Made by a program: the position numbers and the translations under genes
The notes under the pieces: model-generated
Database searches by the model: none
The model's input: the letters and a program-made list of their open reading frames with translations, nothing else
What the model was told of the DNA's origin: nothing
Origin: Opitutia bacterium ISCC 52
Lineage (GTDB): Bacteria; Verrucomicrobiota; Verrucomicrobiia; Opitutales; UBA2995
Length of the DNA stretch: 64,000 bases
NCBI GenBank assembly: GCA_014529675.2
Contig: CP076040.1
Coordinates: forward strand, 3,801,894 to 3,865,893
Direction: 5' to 3'
Shown here: positions 26,992 to 37,240 of the stretch, piece by piece
How the letters are laid out: every line of letters starts with the position of its first letter
Position numbering within the stretch: position 1 is the first letter of the stretch

Positions 26992-28362
26992 ATGTCTTCC
27001 TTATCTCTTGAAGCGATCGCCCAACGAAACATAAGGCTCTTCATTGCCTTCCGAGCACTTTTCAACGCACGTTTCTACTATCCGATCTTCGCCATCATCT
27101 ATTTGGATTTTGGATTAAGCCTGGAGCAGTTTGCCCTCCTTAATGTCATTTGGGCGGTAACCATTATTCTAGCTGAAGTACCTTCAGGAGCGTTGTCCGA
27201 TTTATTCGGCCGAAAGAAACTACTCGTTTTCACCACCAGTCTGATGGTGGCAGAAATGGCGGTCTGGGCATTTGCCCCACGCGCAGATGCAACGGTTCTT
27301 TTCTGGATATTGGCCATCAACCGAATACTAAGTGGCTTGGGAGAAGCATCGGCGAGTGGGTCGGATGAAGCCCTCGTGTTTGACTCACTCGACCAAGCGG
27401 GTCTCAAAGACAAGTGGTCAGAGGTCCTGGCAAAGATGGCTCGGATCCAGTCGTTTGCCTTTATGTTCGCGATGGTCATGGGAGGAGTCATTTACGATCC
27501 CAATATTGTTGGTAAAGTAGCCAGTGGCCTCGGACTGGATGTAGAGGTAACCAAGGAAACCGTCTTACGATGGCCGGTTTACCTGACCCTGATTTCATCC
27601 ATCATTGTTTTTCTCGTTTCGCTAAGATTTATTGAACCAGGAAAAAAGAAGGAAGCGCACGAATCTCCGGCATTAGGTGAAGCCTTTAAACAAACCTGGG
27701 ATGCGGGAAGATGGATCGTACACACTCCTTTTGCACTGGTAGTCATCATAGCCGGCGCATATGCCGATAGCGTCATTCGGATGTTTGTAACCTTGAGCAG
27801 CCAATACTATGAGCTCATTGAATTTACCCCGGTTTATTTTGGATTCATTGGTGCCGGCATTTCTGCACTGGGGATATTTACAGCCTCCTTGAGCAAGTGG
27901 CTCGTCGATCATCACTCACCTACTTTTAATTTCTTTGCTGTCTGCACCATCGCGATGACTGGCTTTATCGGAGCAAACTTTCTGGTTCCATACATCGGCC
28001 TCATTTTTGCGATACTCATGTTTGTCGCATTCTCGATAACCATGTTTTGCCTATCCTATTACCTGAATCACATCAGCAAGAAAGGCATGCGAGCAACCGT
28101 GTTGAGCTTTAAAGGTATGGCGGGCAACTTGGGCTATGCATTCATAGGCTGGCTTTATGCCATCCTCGGAAGCCATATAAAGAAAGGCGACCCTGAGCTC
28201 GCAACCGATGTCGATGCCCTCTTCGCCTCAACCTTAATCTACTTTCCCTGGTATTTTATTACGGGGATTGTATTGGTAGTCTTAATAGCCCTCTGGCGCT
28301 GCCCTCGGCCGACCAAGGCGTTCCGTGAAATGGACAACGATCCAGCGGGGGAAGATGGCTAA
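26992..28362 (+). CDS. MFS transporter
   Basis: A 456-residue major facilitator with 12 predicted helices. The A-like motif is ALSDLFGRKKLLVF after the second helix, and VPSGALSD marks the MFS loop 2-3. It lies 2 bases after the NhaC stop (TTGAG then ATG), so it is tightly coupled. The gene context (sulfatase 217 bases downstream, NhaC upstream) suggests a sodium-linked uptake or export of a sulfated-glycan fragment or sulfate ester product; this is inference. Confidence 0.9.
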   Translation: MSSLSLEAIAQRNIRLFIAFRALFNARFYYPIFAIIYLDFGLSLEQFALLNVIWAVTIILAEVPSGALSDLFGRKKLLVFTTSLMVAEMAVWAFAPRADATVLFWILAINRILSGLGEASASGSDEALVFDSLDQAGLKDKWSEVLAKMARIQSFAFMFAMVMGGVIYDPNIVGKVASGLGLDVEVTKETVLRWPVYLTLISSIIVFLVSLRFIEPGKKKEAHESPALGEAFKQTWDAGRWIVHTPFALVVIIAGAYADSVIRMFVTLSSQYYELIEFTPVYFGFIGAGISALGIFTASLSKWLVDHHSPTFNFFAVCTIAMTGFIGANFLVPYIGLIFAILMFVAFSITMFCLSYYLNHISKKGMRATVLSFKGMAGNLGYAFIGWLYAILGSHIKKGDPELATDVDALFASTLIYFPWYFITGIVLVVLIALWRCPRPTKAFREMDNDPAGEDG

Positions 28363-28389
28363 ACACGAAAGTTCTTATATAGGAGCACC

Positions 28390-28461
28390 TGCTCATTGGA
28401 TGCGAAAACAGAATGATTGAGAAAACAGCCCTCCTCAAAGAGAAACGTAATCCAATGGGCA
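28390..28461. repeat. Inverted repeat between MFS and sulfatase genes
   Basis: TGCTCATTGGA (28390-28400) and TCCAATGGGCA (28451-28461) are complementary in 10 of 11 positions, with a spacer of 50 bases. Could be a weakly diverged mobile or regulatory element; no other copy was seen. Confidence 0.4.
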
Positions 28462-28615
28462 GTTCTGCGCATAGGAATTACCCATAAAATCCCTCTTCCC
28501 CCTCATTATACTCCCAGCTTCCCCCTCGATAAGATCTCACGCCCAAGATTCAAGGGGCCTGTATTTGACATAATGCCCTATGAGAGGACTTAATAAAGAC
28601 CACTCACAACCTAAT

Positions 28616-30118
28616 ATGTCAGAAAGACCCAACGTACTTCTCATTTCTACGGATCACTGGCCAGCCTCCTTGTTGGGCTGCGCAGGCCATCCCGCAATTC
28701 AAACACCCACCCTGGACCAGCTAGCTGCCAACGGTACCCGATTCACCAATACCTACGCGGAATGCCCGGTGTGTATACCCGCTCGCAGGACCTTAATGAC
28801 AGGCACCCCTCCTAAGACCCACGGAGATCGGGTATTCTCAACGGAAATGCCGATGCCTGACCTACCGACCATGGCAGGCACCTTTAGAGATGCGGGTTAC
28901 CAAACCTATGCCGTGGGAAAGCTTCACGTCTACCCACAACGCAATCGGATTGGATTTGATGACGTAATTCTCGATGAAGAGGGACGCCAGATGTATGGCG
29001 TAGTTGATGACTACGAGCTATTCCTTGGCGACCAAGGTTATGCCGGGCGATTTTTCGAACATGGCATGAGCAACAATGAGTATAGCCATCGGACCTGGGC
29101 CTTCCCTGAAGACACTCATGCCACCAATTGGGCGGCCAACCAAATGTGCCGAGTCATAAAGCGCAAAGATCCCGAACGGCCTGCCTTCTGGTATCTCTCA
29201 TTCCGCCACCCCCATCCTCCGCTTCTACCCATGCAACACTACATGGACCTTTATCGCGATATGGGAGTGGATATCGACATGCCGTACAAAGGCACTTGGG
29301 AAGACGGCGAGGACCCTTGCTTCAGCAATCAAATTGATTTTGATCGAGGAAATAAATTCACCGAGGAGCAGATACGAGGAGCACGGCTAGCCTTTTACGC
29401 ACTCTGCACGCAAATTGATCATCAGCTTCGAGTCATCATTGGAACCCTGCGAGAAGAGGGCCACCTCGATAATACCATCATTTGTTTTACCTCCGACCAT
29501 GGAGACATGCTGGGGAATCATGGAATGTGGGCCAAACGCGTCTTCTTTGAAAACTCAGCAAACATCCCCATGCTACTCATGGGAGTAAAAGATGATGAAC
29601 GAGTCGGCCATCATCGTGTGGATGAAAGACTCGTGGGATGGCAGGATGTCATGCCCACCCTACTCGATTTAGCCGGTATAGACATTCCCGATACGGTTGA
29701 AGGCATCTCCATGGTAAGTGAGAAAAAACGAGATTGGTTCTATGGAGAGATCGACGAACTACCACGAGCCTCCCGCATGATTCGCGACGATCGCTACAAA
29801 CTCATTTACTACGCAACTGGCAACAAGAGCTTTCTATTTGACCTGGAAACAGACCCACCTGAGAAGACAAACCTGGCTGAATCTCCAGAGCATGCGGATA
29901 CCCTGAAAAGACTGCATGACATTCTAATTACTCAGCTCTATGGTGGAGATGAAGAGTGGGTGGAAGATGGCAAACTAGTGGGAAAACCGAATAAGCCTTT
30001 TTCTCCAGGCCCCAATCGAAGCCTCACCAGCCAACGAGGAGCGCACTGGCCTCCCCCACCGCCTTCCAATATGCCACAGATCGAATGGTATTCAGCTGAG
30101 CAAGACCCGAAAAGCTGA
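28616..30118 (+). CDS. Type I sulfatase (CxPxR)
   Basis: A 500-residue sulfatase. The formylglycine site is C53-I-P-A-R57 (from this start; C65 if the ATG at 28580 is used), with NVLLISTDHW as the first metal-binding strand, a TSDHGDMLGNHG second metal strand, and KLH-like residues later. There is no obvious signal peptide, so it may be cytoplasmic or intracellular, unlike the sulfatase at 30705. It acts by hydrolysing a sulfate ester, probably on a glycan or choline-like substrate. Sulfatase needs formylglycine generation by FGE or an anaerobic maturase; neither is in the window. The upstream inverted repeat and NhaC/MFS genes precede it. Confidence 0.92.
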   Translation: MSERPNVLLISTDHWPASLLGCAGHPAIQTPTLDQLAANGTRFTNTYAECPVCIPARRTLMTGTPPKTHGDRVFSTEMPMPDLPTMAGTFRDAGYQTYAVGKLHVYPQRNRIGFDDVILDEEGRQMYGVVDDYELFLGDQGYAGRFFEHGMSNNEYSHRTWAFPEDTHATNWAANQMCRVIKRKDPERPAFWYLSFRHPHPPLLPMQHYMDLYRDMGVDIDMPYKGTWEDGEDPCFSNQIDFDRGNKFTEEQIRGARLAFYALCTQIDHQLRVIIGTLREEGHLDNTIICFTSDHGDMLGNHGMWAKRVFFENSANIPMLLMGVKDDERVGHHRVDERLVGWQDVMPTLLDLAGIDIPDTVEGISMVSEKKRDWFYGEIDELPRASRMIRDDRYKLIYYATGNKSFLFDLETDPPEKTNLAESPEHADTLKRLHDILITQLYGGDEEWVEDGKLVGKPNKPFSPGPNRSLTSQRGAHWPPPPPSNMPQIEWYSAEQDPKS

Positions 30119-30126
30119 TTGTCTAT

Positions 30127-30166
30127 ACCGCCTTAAAGAATTCTTACCTTATAAAAGGCGGTTGTT
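30127..30166 (+). terminator. Possible terminator with a long loop
   Basis: ACCGCCTT (30127-30134) pairs perfectly with AAGGCGGT (30155-30162), followed by TTGTTG. The loop of 20 bases contains its own palindrome AAGAATTCTT. Located 9 bases after the sulfatase stop. The T run is weak. Confidence 0.4.
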
Positions 30167-30204
30167 GTAATGAGTGGACCTTTGTTCCCAAAAGTAACGT
30201 CATA

Positions 30205-30675
30205 ATGAAACCTTCACTTCAAAAGATTTTGTCTGGAGACTATTTGGCTATACTCTCGGGTTTGTTCCCGATTGTTATGTGGTTACTGTTTATAGACTCC
30301 CTGACCATCGCAGTTATCCAAAAATTGCTGGGGAAAGGCATAAACGATAACGATCCAGCGATCTTTACGTGGATCGCGATCTGCACAACTATCCTGTTTG
30401 TTCCCATATTCTATTATCGCATTCAATCCATTTATTTACACTTCAGGACAGCGATTGAGGTAGAAGGCATCATCACCAGGATTGTTCGTTATAAAGACCG
30501 AGGCAGAATTGAGTTTGACTATATCTATGAAGACCAAGCCTACCACGCGGGCAATGCTATCCATCGAAATAAGTTTACTCGATCGCTGAAAGAGCGAGAC
30601 GCTATCATATTGGCGGTATCTCCCACCAACCCCCAAAAGGCCCTCATCAAAGGACTGTATATTCAGGAGGAATAA
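30205..30675 (+). CDS. DUF3592-like membrane protein
   Basis: A 156-residue protein with two predicted transmembrane helices (LSGLFPIVMWLLFIDSLTIAVI and IFTWIAICTTILFVPIFYYR), followed by a beta-rich soluble domain (VEGIITRIVRYKDRGRIEFDYIYEDQAY, ILAVSPTNPQKALI), the usual plan of DUF3592-type proteins. Function unknown; ATG at 30205. Confidence 0.6.
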   Translation: MKPSLQKILSGDYLAILSGLFPIVMWLLFIDSLTIAVIQKLLGKGINDNDPAIFTWIAICTTILFVPIFYYRIQSIYLHFRTAIEVEGIITRIVRYKDRGRIEFDYIYEDQAYHAGNAIHRNKFTRSLKERDAIILAVSPTNPQKALIKGLYIQEE

Positions 30676-30704
30676 ATTTAGCGCTCGGAGTGTATGGTCG
30701 GAGT

Positions 30705-32462
30705 CTAATTGACCTGTTTCAATTCCACCGAGAGCACATCGATCACACGTTTTCCAGGCTTCTTCAATGAACCGAGTCGAAGGGTTCCCGTACCTTGGGA
30801 GAGTTTTAATGTGCCTAACTTGAGAGGCTTAAAATCTTTTACGAAGTAATGAGACTCAGCCATACGCTCGAGTGATTTATCCCAGAGGGGTGGATCAAAT
30901 GCCTCAGTGACTTCAGCATGGACGGAATTTCCTCCATCCAGTTTCAACTCGACGACAGCCCCCTCATCTCCTTCGGCACAGGTGTAAAGAACGGTGACTT
31001 CATAATCGCCGCTCTTACCGATCTCAACCGGCCAGGTAATGGAGTCATCCACATGCGTCCAATGCGTGAAGAATGAGTTGTTGGGCGATCGAACACTCCG
31101 CTGAATCGTACCGTGTTCCTGTCCGTCTCTGGCAGGTAAGGTTGTTGATGGACCAAAACCAACCGTAAAGGGTCGGGCAGTGTATCGCTTAAATTCAAGC
31201 TGCATGGTTTCGCCAAACTGCTCGGCCTGCTCTTTAAGGCTGGCCGCAGCATGAGGATATTTGGATGACACATCGCGCTGCTGACCGCGATCAACCGCGA
31301 CTTCAAACAGCCGACCATTTGCATCCATTCTAAAAAGTGGGCTGCGCACACTCACCTGATTACCTCTAATGGAAAACAAAGGTCTCGGCGGCCAGTGCGA
31401 AGCTCCATCAAATAGCAAAGGCTTGAAGCTCTGTCCATCGAGGGGCTTATTGATGTTTAAGGTGATCCCTGCAAGATCAACCAAGGTCGGAAGCAAGTCG
31501 ATCGCTCCAGTTACTTGCGTCCGTTTCTCAGCAGCGGGAATCGTTCCGGGCCATCGGATTAGAAAAGGAGAACGCAGACCGCCTTCATCATTCGATCCCT
31601 TGCGCCCTTTCATTCCACCATTCCAACGATAGGAGTTGGGACCATTGTCCGAGAAGTAGACCACGATGGTGTCTTCTTCTAGGCGAAGCTCCTCCAGCGT
31701 CTTTAAAACCCGCCCGACATTCCAATCGATGTTTTCACACATGGCGAGGGCAGCGCGAGTCATCATGACATCTTCTCTTTCCGGCTCCCAAAAGCGCATG
31801 GCCGGATCCTTCCCTTCGAACTTGCTGTAATACTCATCCGAAATGTACATCGGCGAGTGCGGAGTGTTGTAAGGTATGTAGCAAAAGAAGGGCTTCTCCT
31901 GATTACTCTCAATAAACTCAATCGCATGGTCAGTGAAATCATCAACCACGTACCCCTTCCCTGTTACCTTCTTCCCATTATGATCCAATGGCGGACTGAA
32001 GTAGTGCCCCCAATGCCCTGAGGTAAATCCATAGTACTCATCAAATCCACGATCATTGGGGTGGTACGGAGTCTGAGTTCCATTGTGCCATTTTCCGAAT
32101 GACCCGGTGACATAGCCGTTTGCTTTAAACACATTTGCAATGGTCGTTTCGTCCGCATTGAGCCTACCTTGTCCACGGCTCACACCACTTACTCCTGTTC
32201 GGGGATAGTAACGGCCCGTAAGAAACTCGGCCCGGGTCGGAGCACACACCGAACAAACATAGAAATTGTCCATGGTCGTTCCCTGCTCAGCCAGAGAATC
32301 AATATTCGGGGTCGATAGATTTGTATTCCCATTGATGCTCAGATCACCCCATCCCTGGTCGTCCGTTAGAAAGATGACGACATTCGGTTGACGAGGAATC
32401 GCAGTGATAGAGCTTACATACGAAACAACAACCAATAGAATAACTGAGAGAGGGATTTTCAT
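30705..32462 (-). CDS. Exported type I sulfatase (arylsulfatase family)
   Basis: A 585-residue sulfatase with a signal peptide (MKIPLSVILLVVVSYVSSITA). The first metal strand is NVVIFLTDDQGWGDLS, the formylglycine site is C73-A-P-T-R77, and VYFSDNGPNSYRWNGGMKG carries the second metal residues. The C-terminal 150 residues contain a beta-sandwich (VEIGKSGDYEVTVLYTCAEGDEGAVVELKLDG), often present in arylsulfatases of marine bacteria. It acts in the periplasm or extracellularly on a sulfated polysaccharide. Converges with the DUF3592-like gene and shares strand with the MFS gene just upstream (10-base gap), so those two may be co-transcribed. Confidence 0.95.
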   Translation of the reverse strand: MKIPLSVILLVVVSYVSSITAIPRQPNVVIFLTDDQGWGDLSINGNTNLSTPNIDSLAEQGTTMDNFYVCSVCAPTRAEFLTGRYYPRTGVSGVSRGQGRLNADETTIANVFKANGYVTGSFGKWHNGTQTPYHPNDRGFDEYYGFTSGHWGHYFSPPLDHNGKKVTGKGYVVDDFTDHAIEFIESNQEKPFFCYIPYNTPHSPMYISDEYYSKFEGKDPAMRFWEPEREDVMMTRAALAMCENIDWNVGRVLKTLEELRLEEDTIVVYFSDNGPNSYRWNGGMKGRKGSNDEGGLRSPFLIRWPGTIPAAEKRTQVTGAIDLLPTLVDLAGITLNINKPLDGQSFKPLLFDGASHWPPRPLFSIRGNQVSVRSPLFRMDANGRLFEVAVDRGQQRDVSSKYPHAAASLKEQAEQFGETMQLEFKRYTARPFTVGFGPSTTLPARDGQEHGTIQRSVRSPNNSFFTHWTHVDDSITWPVEIGKSGDYEVTVLYTCAEGDEGAVVELKLDGGNSVHAEVTEAFDPPLWDKSLERMAESHYFVKDFKPLKLGTLKLSQGTGTLRLGSLKKPGKRVIDVLSVELKQVN

Positions 32463-32472
32463 GAGTATAGGT

Positions 32473-33621
32473 TCAAGTAGAGGTAGCTAAACGACTTCGG
32501 TTTAATTTATAAGACCCAAAAATATAAAATAATGCGCCGAACAACGCGACTATGGAAATGGCTTTAAACATGATCGCGTATCCAAAGTTTTCAGCGAGAT
32601 AACCCGTCACGCTGGCTCCTATGAAGTTTCCAAGCATGCGCATGGCCATATAGTATGAAAGCACAGTAGCTTTTTGACCTTTTCCAGCCAAGCTCGACAA
32701 ATAAACAATTGCCGCTACTTCAACCCCACCCCAACAAATACCGTGAAGTAATAAGGGGATCCAAAGAAGTTCGGGGCTTAAAATAAATGCCGAGAAAAAA
32801 ATCCGCACAGGCTGAGCCAGAAAAGCAATGGAAATAACGAAAACAGGATTCGAATGATCCATCCATTTCCCCATAAGCGGGAGAGAGATCAAGGCCATAA
32901 ATCCTGCAAATCCGAATAGCAGCCCCAACAACTGCGTACTACCTCCCAACTCCCTTGCATAAGCGGAGTAAAACCCACCCATCGCTGGTTCCGAAAATGC
33001 GATAAAAAAGTAAGTGATAAGAAAGAGTTTAATAGCCGGCTTGAGGGCCCCTATAGTTAGGGGTTGCGGCGGAGCCTGTTTTGTTTCCGGTTCGCGCAAT
33101 TGAAATAGAAGAAAACAGGAGGCAAATATGATGAGCGCACCGACCTGAGCTACGGTATCAATCTTCTTGAAGATCAAAGGCAGTACCATGCCACCCACTA
33201 TAAACCCCAGGGATCCAAACGCCCGATAGACACCAAAGTCACGCCCCTGACTCCCATGACCGAATGAGCTTACGGCCAATGCCGGCATCATACCAAACAC
33301 CATGGGAGAAATGATGGCTTTGATGAGAGCATAGAGCGCGAATTCCCATACTGAGGAACAAATCGAGAAGTAGAACAACAGGAAGACGAAAACAACCGAC
33401 CCCCAGATCGCAATTTTGCGATGCCAGTGATGACGGTCAGCAAGACGCCCCCAAAAAAGAGAACTGAGAATAAAGATGCCGCTACCAACACCCAAGATGA
33501 ATCCAATCGCCGTTTCACCGACGCCCATGTCTTTCATCCGAACGGCCTCAAAGGCAAAGAGTATACCAATGGAGGCAATCTGCATTAAGCAGGTGATGCG
33601 CAATGTCCATTTGATACTCAT
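32473..33621 (-). CDS. MFS transporter
   Basis: A 382-residue major facilitator, 12 predicted helices. Recognisable: LFWGRLADRHHWHRK (loop 2-3) and IGFILGVGSGIFILSS. Placed directly upstream of the exported sulfatase on the same strand, 10 bases apart, so a role in taking up the desulfated product is plausible. Separate from the MFS gene at 26992. The ATG at 33621 begins right with the first helix. Confidence 0.9.
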   Translation of the reverse strand: MSIKWTLRITCLMQIASIGILFAFEAVRMKDMGVGETAIGFILGVGSGIFILSSLFWGRLADRHHWHRKIAIWGSVVFVFLLFYFSICSSVWEFALYALIKAIISPMVFGMMPALAVSSFGHGSQGRDFGVYRAFGSLGFIVGGMVLPLIFKKIDTVAQVGALIIFASCFLLFQLREPETKQAPPQPLTIGALKPAIKLFLITYFFIAFSEPAMGGFYSAYARELGGSTQLLGLLFGFAGFMALISLPLMGKWMDHSNPVFVISIAFLAQPVRIFFSAFILSPELLWIPLLLHGICWGGVEVAAIVYLSSLAGKGQKATVLSYYMAMRMLGNFIGASVTGYLAENFGYAIMFKAISIVALFGALFYIFGSYKLNRSRLATST

Positions 33622-33917
33622 AGAGGAATTTCTGACGGCTCAACTCAATGAGTCAACGCAGTCTTCGCAAACAAACCCTCGGCCACCGGATTGGATGAAA
33701 GATCCGCTTATATTTTCTAACTATGGGAGCGGCTTGTTATTGAGTGCAAGACTTGTAGATGTGTCCTCACTTCGTTCGTCGGTAACGCCGCGATCCCATT
33801 GACATTTGTCGACCTAAAAAAGACGCAAAGCACCTCCCATAGTTTTAACCACTACTTCAACTCCACCGCCTATCGACGGTGGCTACTCTAACTGAGATTT
33901 GGCGTTCCTAGCGAGCG

Positions 33918-35366
33918 TTACACTTTTTTGGCCGTTGGGACTCGGAAGCCCTTCCGGTTTTTGTCTTGAAGCAACCTGTTCGCGTCCTTGGCTAATTCGC
34001 CTGTGTGGCGTTCTTTTTTAGCATCGAAGTTTAGCCAAGGTCCCACCGTATACTCGGTGCCATCCTCTGGTAAGCCGACGCCCTTTTTCATAATGCTGTG
34101 CAGTTTCGAAAAGTGCTCGTAGGCATCTGTATTGTCACCGAAGCGACCGGCTTTTTTATTGAAAGGTACTTTGGAGCCTAGGCGATAGGAGTTGTTCATC
34201 AGGTGCCCCATGACGCAGCCGTAATGGGCATCGAGGACATTGCCGTTCGCCATCTCTGGTTTACCGGCACGACAAGCAGCCACGAAACTACCCCAGTTTC
34301 CACCCGGTGTAACTTTGCCGTCTGGGATATCGATCTCCTCACCCACGCTGCTGCCGGGAGCGAAGTATTTCCAGTCACTGATATATCCGCCATCTTCAAA
34401 ATAGTACTCATTCATCACTTGGCGCTGGTAGCCTTCGTAATTCACGTTGCGCACATTGAAGAAGACTTGCTGGCCATTCGGATACTCGGCCGCGGCAAAC
34501 ATCGTGTTGGGTGTTTCACCTTGATCATTCCAGGCAAACCGTCCTCCCATTCCCATAACGCGCGTGGGGTGAGTCTGGTCAGGGTCCAAAGCCCAGCGCG
34601 CAACATCGAGTTGATGCGTACCCTGGTTGTTCATGTCGCCGTTGCCAGTAGCCCAAAACCAGTGCCAATCGTAGTGCACGTAGTTGGCATGATAATCCTT
34701 CAGGTTGGCGGGTCCAAGCCATAGGTCCCAATCTAGATTCTTGGGAGCAGCAGTTGTCGACTCGAATCCGATGGTGTCGCGCGGTTTACAGCAGTAACCA
34801 TAAGAAATTTTCAACCGCCCAAATTTACCTGCCTGAATCATTTCGGTAAGGCCGGCGAATCTTGGTTCACTACGCCGCTGCGTGCCATGCTGTATCACCA
34901 CTCCGTATTTTTCCTGAGCAGCGACAGCGATACGGCCTTCCTTCACGTCATGACTCATGGGCTTTTCGACATAGACATGTTTGCCCGCCTGAGCCGCCCA
35001 TATCGTCATCAGAGAATGCCAATGATTCGGCGTCGCAATCGAAACGGCATCGACATTTGGATCGTCCAAGACGGTGCGGATATCCGAAACGCCCTTACAG
35101 GTAAACTTACCCTGAATCCGCCCTTTCAAGTCCTCCATTTTTTCAGCCAACACATCGGCATCGGGATCTACAAGGTAGGCAATCTCAACATTGGGCTGTT
35201 TGAGCCAACCGCTCACGTGGCTTTTACCGCGACCGTGCAATCCAACCACCGCAATTCGTAAACGGTCGTTCGCTCCAAAGACGGTATGAGAGGCGCTGGT
35301 GCCAGCAAGAAATACTGACGCACCCAGGGCGGATTGTTTAATAAAGGTTCTTCTATTTGTTTTCAT
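33918..35366 (-). CDS. Gfo/Idh/MocA family oxidoreductase, Tat-exported
   Basis: A 482-residue dehydrogenase with a twin-arginine leader (NRRTFIKQSALGASVFLAGTS). The Rossmann motif is IAVVGLHGRGKSHV, the EKP motif is VYVEKPMSH, and THQLDVARWALD is the predicted catalytic helix. It lies 296 bases upstream of the MFS gene on the same strand. Third Tat-exported member of the family in the window. Confidence 0.93.
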   Translation of the reverse strand: MKTNRRTFIKQSALGASVFLAGTSASHTVFGANDRLRIAVVGLHGRGKSHVSGWLKQPNVEIAYLVDPDADVLAEKMEDLKGRIQGKFTCKGVSDIRTVLDDPNVDAVSIATPNHWHSLMTIWAAQAGKHVYVEKPMSHDVKEGRIAVAAQEKYGVVIQHGTQRRSEPRFAGLTEMIQAGKFGRLKISYGYCCKPRDTIGFESTTAAPKNLDWDLWLGPANLKDYHANYVHYDWHWFWATGNGDMNNQGTHQLDVARWALDPDQTHPTRVMGMGGRFAWNDQGETPNTMFAAAEYPNGQQVFFNVRNVNYEGYQRQVMNEYYFEDGGYISDWKYFAPGSSVGEEIDIPDGKVTPGGNWGSFVAACRAGKPEMANGNVLDAHYGCVMGHLMNNSYRLGSKVPFNKKAGRFGDNTDAYEHFSKLHSIMKKGVGLPEDGTEYTVGPWLNFDAKKERHTGELAKDANRLLQDKNRKGFRVPTAKKV

Positions 35367-35454
35367 GGGGTAATGGGTTCGATCTCATACTAATCGCACG
35401 AAAAACCCTGCGGTTCAAATAGAAATCACGGACGGGAAGTGGCACAGCACCTGC

Positions 35455-36429
35455 ATGGTTCCACCTATGAAGCGCTGTATAAAATTACCTCCAATACTCT
35501 TGTGTCTACTCCTGTTCATTGCTGGTGGAGGAACAGCCTTTTCGAAGAAGTTCGTTACCATTCAACTGGACTGGATTTACAATGCCCAGTTTGCCGGTCT
35601 CTACCAGGCGATCGAGCAAGGCTATTTAAAGGAGTTTGATCTCGAAGTGACCCTATTGGAAGCGCCCAAGAGTGTGGGTGTCGTTGAGAGTCTTACTGAC
35701 TCAGACGATCTACGCTTCGGCGTCTCAGAGAGTTCAGTTCTGCTAGGAAAACGACGCGAAGGCCATCCCATCGTTGCACTGGCACCCATGTTTCAAACCA
35801 GCCCAATGGGTTGGATGCACCTTCCCAAAAGTAATATCCAGTCGGTCAAAGACTTTAAGGGTAAGCGAATCGGGATTCACGCCGACGGTCTAAAAATTCT
35901 TGGCATCGCATTGGCCAAGCACGACTTAAGCCTCGACGACATTCACTTTGTCGAAGTGGGCTATGATCCAGCTGTGCTGATTAAAGGTCAAATCGAACTT
36001 ATGCAGGCCTACTACATCGACGAATTTGTCGAGTTGCAGCGACGAACCGATAACGCAGGTCACATCGAACTAGCCGGCCAAAATGGTTATCTAGCCTACT
36101 CCCAGGTCCTCTTTACCACCGAAGCTATGATTGAGAGTCAGGCAGAGATTGTCGTCGCCGTCACCGAAGCCTGCCGAAAGGGCTGGGCTTATGCATTGGA
36201 CCACAAAGAAGCAACCATCGATCTCATTCTCAGCAAATGGAATCCAGAAATAAATCGAGACTATCAACTCGCATCACTCGAAAAGATCGAGCAACTGGTG
36301 CGACCAGAAAACTCAAAGATCATGCCTTGGCCTTCCATTGAAAAATGGCAAGCCATGCAGGAACTTCTACTCGAGTATGACCTTCTTCCCAGCCCCGTTG
36401 ACTTGTCAGAGTTTGTATACCAACCTTAA
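35455..36429 (+). CDS. NMT1/THI5-like ABC substrate-binding protein
   Basis: A 324-residue periplasmic binding protein with a signal peptide (KLPPILLCLLLFIAGGGTAFS). Signatures are VTIQLDWIYNAQFAGLYQAIEQGYL, GVSESSVLL and GKRIGIHADG, as in ThiY/SsuA/TauA-type proteins. It likely binds a pyrimidine, sulfonate or taurine-like solute; no permease or ATPase gene is near, so it may pair with distant transporter parts or act alone. An ATG at 35467 is a plausible alternative start. Confidence 0.8.
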   Translation: MVPPMKRCIKLPPILLCLLLFIAGGGTAFSKKFVTIQLDWIYNAQFAGLYQAIEQGYLKEFDLEVTLLEAPKSVGVVESLTDSDDLRFGVSESSVLLGKRREGHPIVALAPMFQTSPMGWMHLPKSNIQSVKDFKGKRIGIHADGLKILGIALAKHDLSLDDIHFVEVGYDPAVLIKGQIELMQAYYIDEFVELQRRTDNAGHIELAGQNGYLAYSQVLFTTEAMIESQAEIVVAVTEACRKGWAYALDHKEATIDLILSKWNPEINRDYQLASLEKIEQLVRPENSKIMPWPSIEKWQAMQELLLEYDLLPSPVDLSEFVYQP

Positions 36430-36484
36430 GCTCAGTACCTGGGCGGATCCCCAGCGCGGAAGCCGACCTTCAACCTAAGAGAGT

Positions 36485-37204
36485 TCACTTTTTAGTACTC
36501 ACTTTGAACAGTTGATTAAAGAATCCAGGCGTCCTTGCCTCAAAGGTCATCGTCTCCTTCAAGAAAGGATGCTGTAGCGTCAAGGAGGCTGCGTGAAGCC
36601 CCAGGCGTTTCATGCGGATACCTTTACGTCCGTACAACTTATCTCCCACAACCGGGTTTTTCCTCTCCGAGAAATGAACCCGGATCTGATTTTTCCGCCC
36701 GGTCAGTAAATCAATTTCCAAAAGACTATACTGACTGGATTCCTTTAATACCTTGTATGCGGTCTTTGCCAGTTTACCCTGCGAAGGGTTCTTCACCGAG
36801 TACATATTGTAGGCCTTGTTCTCAGCGAGATAGGAAGAGATAACCCCTTTCTTCTCATCAAGTCGTCCATGAACAACCGCCAGATACTTCTTTTGAAACT
36901 GAGACCACTCATCTTGTAAAAAACGCTTGGCGGACTCCGTCTTGGCAAACACCAACACGCCCGAGGTATCCTTATCCAATCGGTGAACAATAAAGATTCG
37001 CTTTTTCGACTTGGCATCCCCCTTCCGAACGAAATCAGTCAGCAGTGTGTAGGCGGTGATGTCACGCGGACGATCCGTACTGATCGTGAGTATCCCACAG
37101 GCCTTATCGACGACAATGATGTCGTGATCTTCATAGAGCACAGGCACCCCACGCGGTTGATACCGTTTGGGAGGTTGTTTAAAAGGTTTCCTATTTCCGG
37201 ACAT
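36485..37204 (-). CDS. RluA family pseudouridine synthase
   Basis: A 239-residue protein with the catalytic segment HRLDKDTSGVLVFAKT (Asp in RLD) and GRKNQIRVH further on. It makes pseudouridine in rRNA or tRNA. No S4 domain at the N-terminus. It shares strand with the peptidyl-prolyl isomerase upstream (37 bases apart). Confidence 0.93.
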   Translation of the reverse strand: MSGNRKPFKQPPKRYQPRGVPVLYEDHDIIVVDKACGILTISTDRPRDITAYTLLTDFVRKGDAKSKKRIFIVHRLDKDTSGVLVFAKTESAKRFLQDEWSQFQKKYLAVVHGRLDEKKGVISSYLAENKAYNMYSVKNPSQGKLAKTAYKVLKESSQYSLLEIDLLTGRKNQIRVHFSERKNPVVGDKLYGRKGIRMKRLGLHAASLTLQHPFLKETMTFEARTPGFFNQLFKVSTKK

Positions 37205-37240
37205 TCAAAGGATCCAATCGCTCACAGGATCAAAGGTCAC

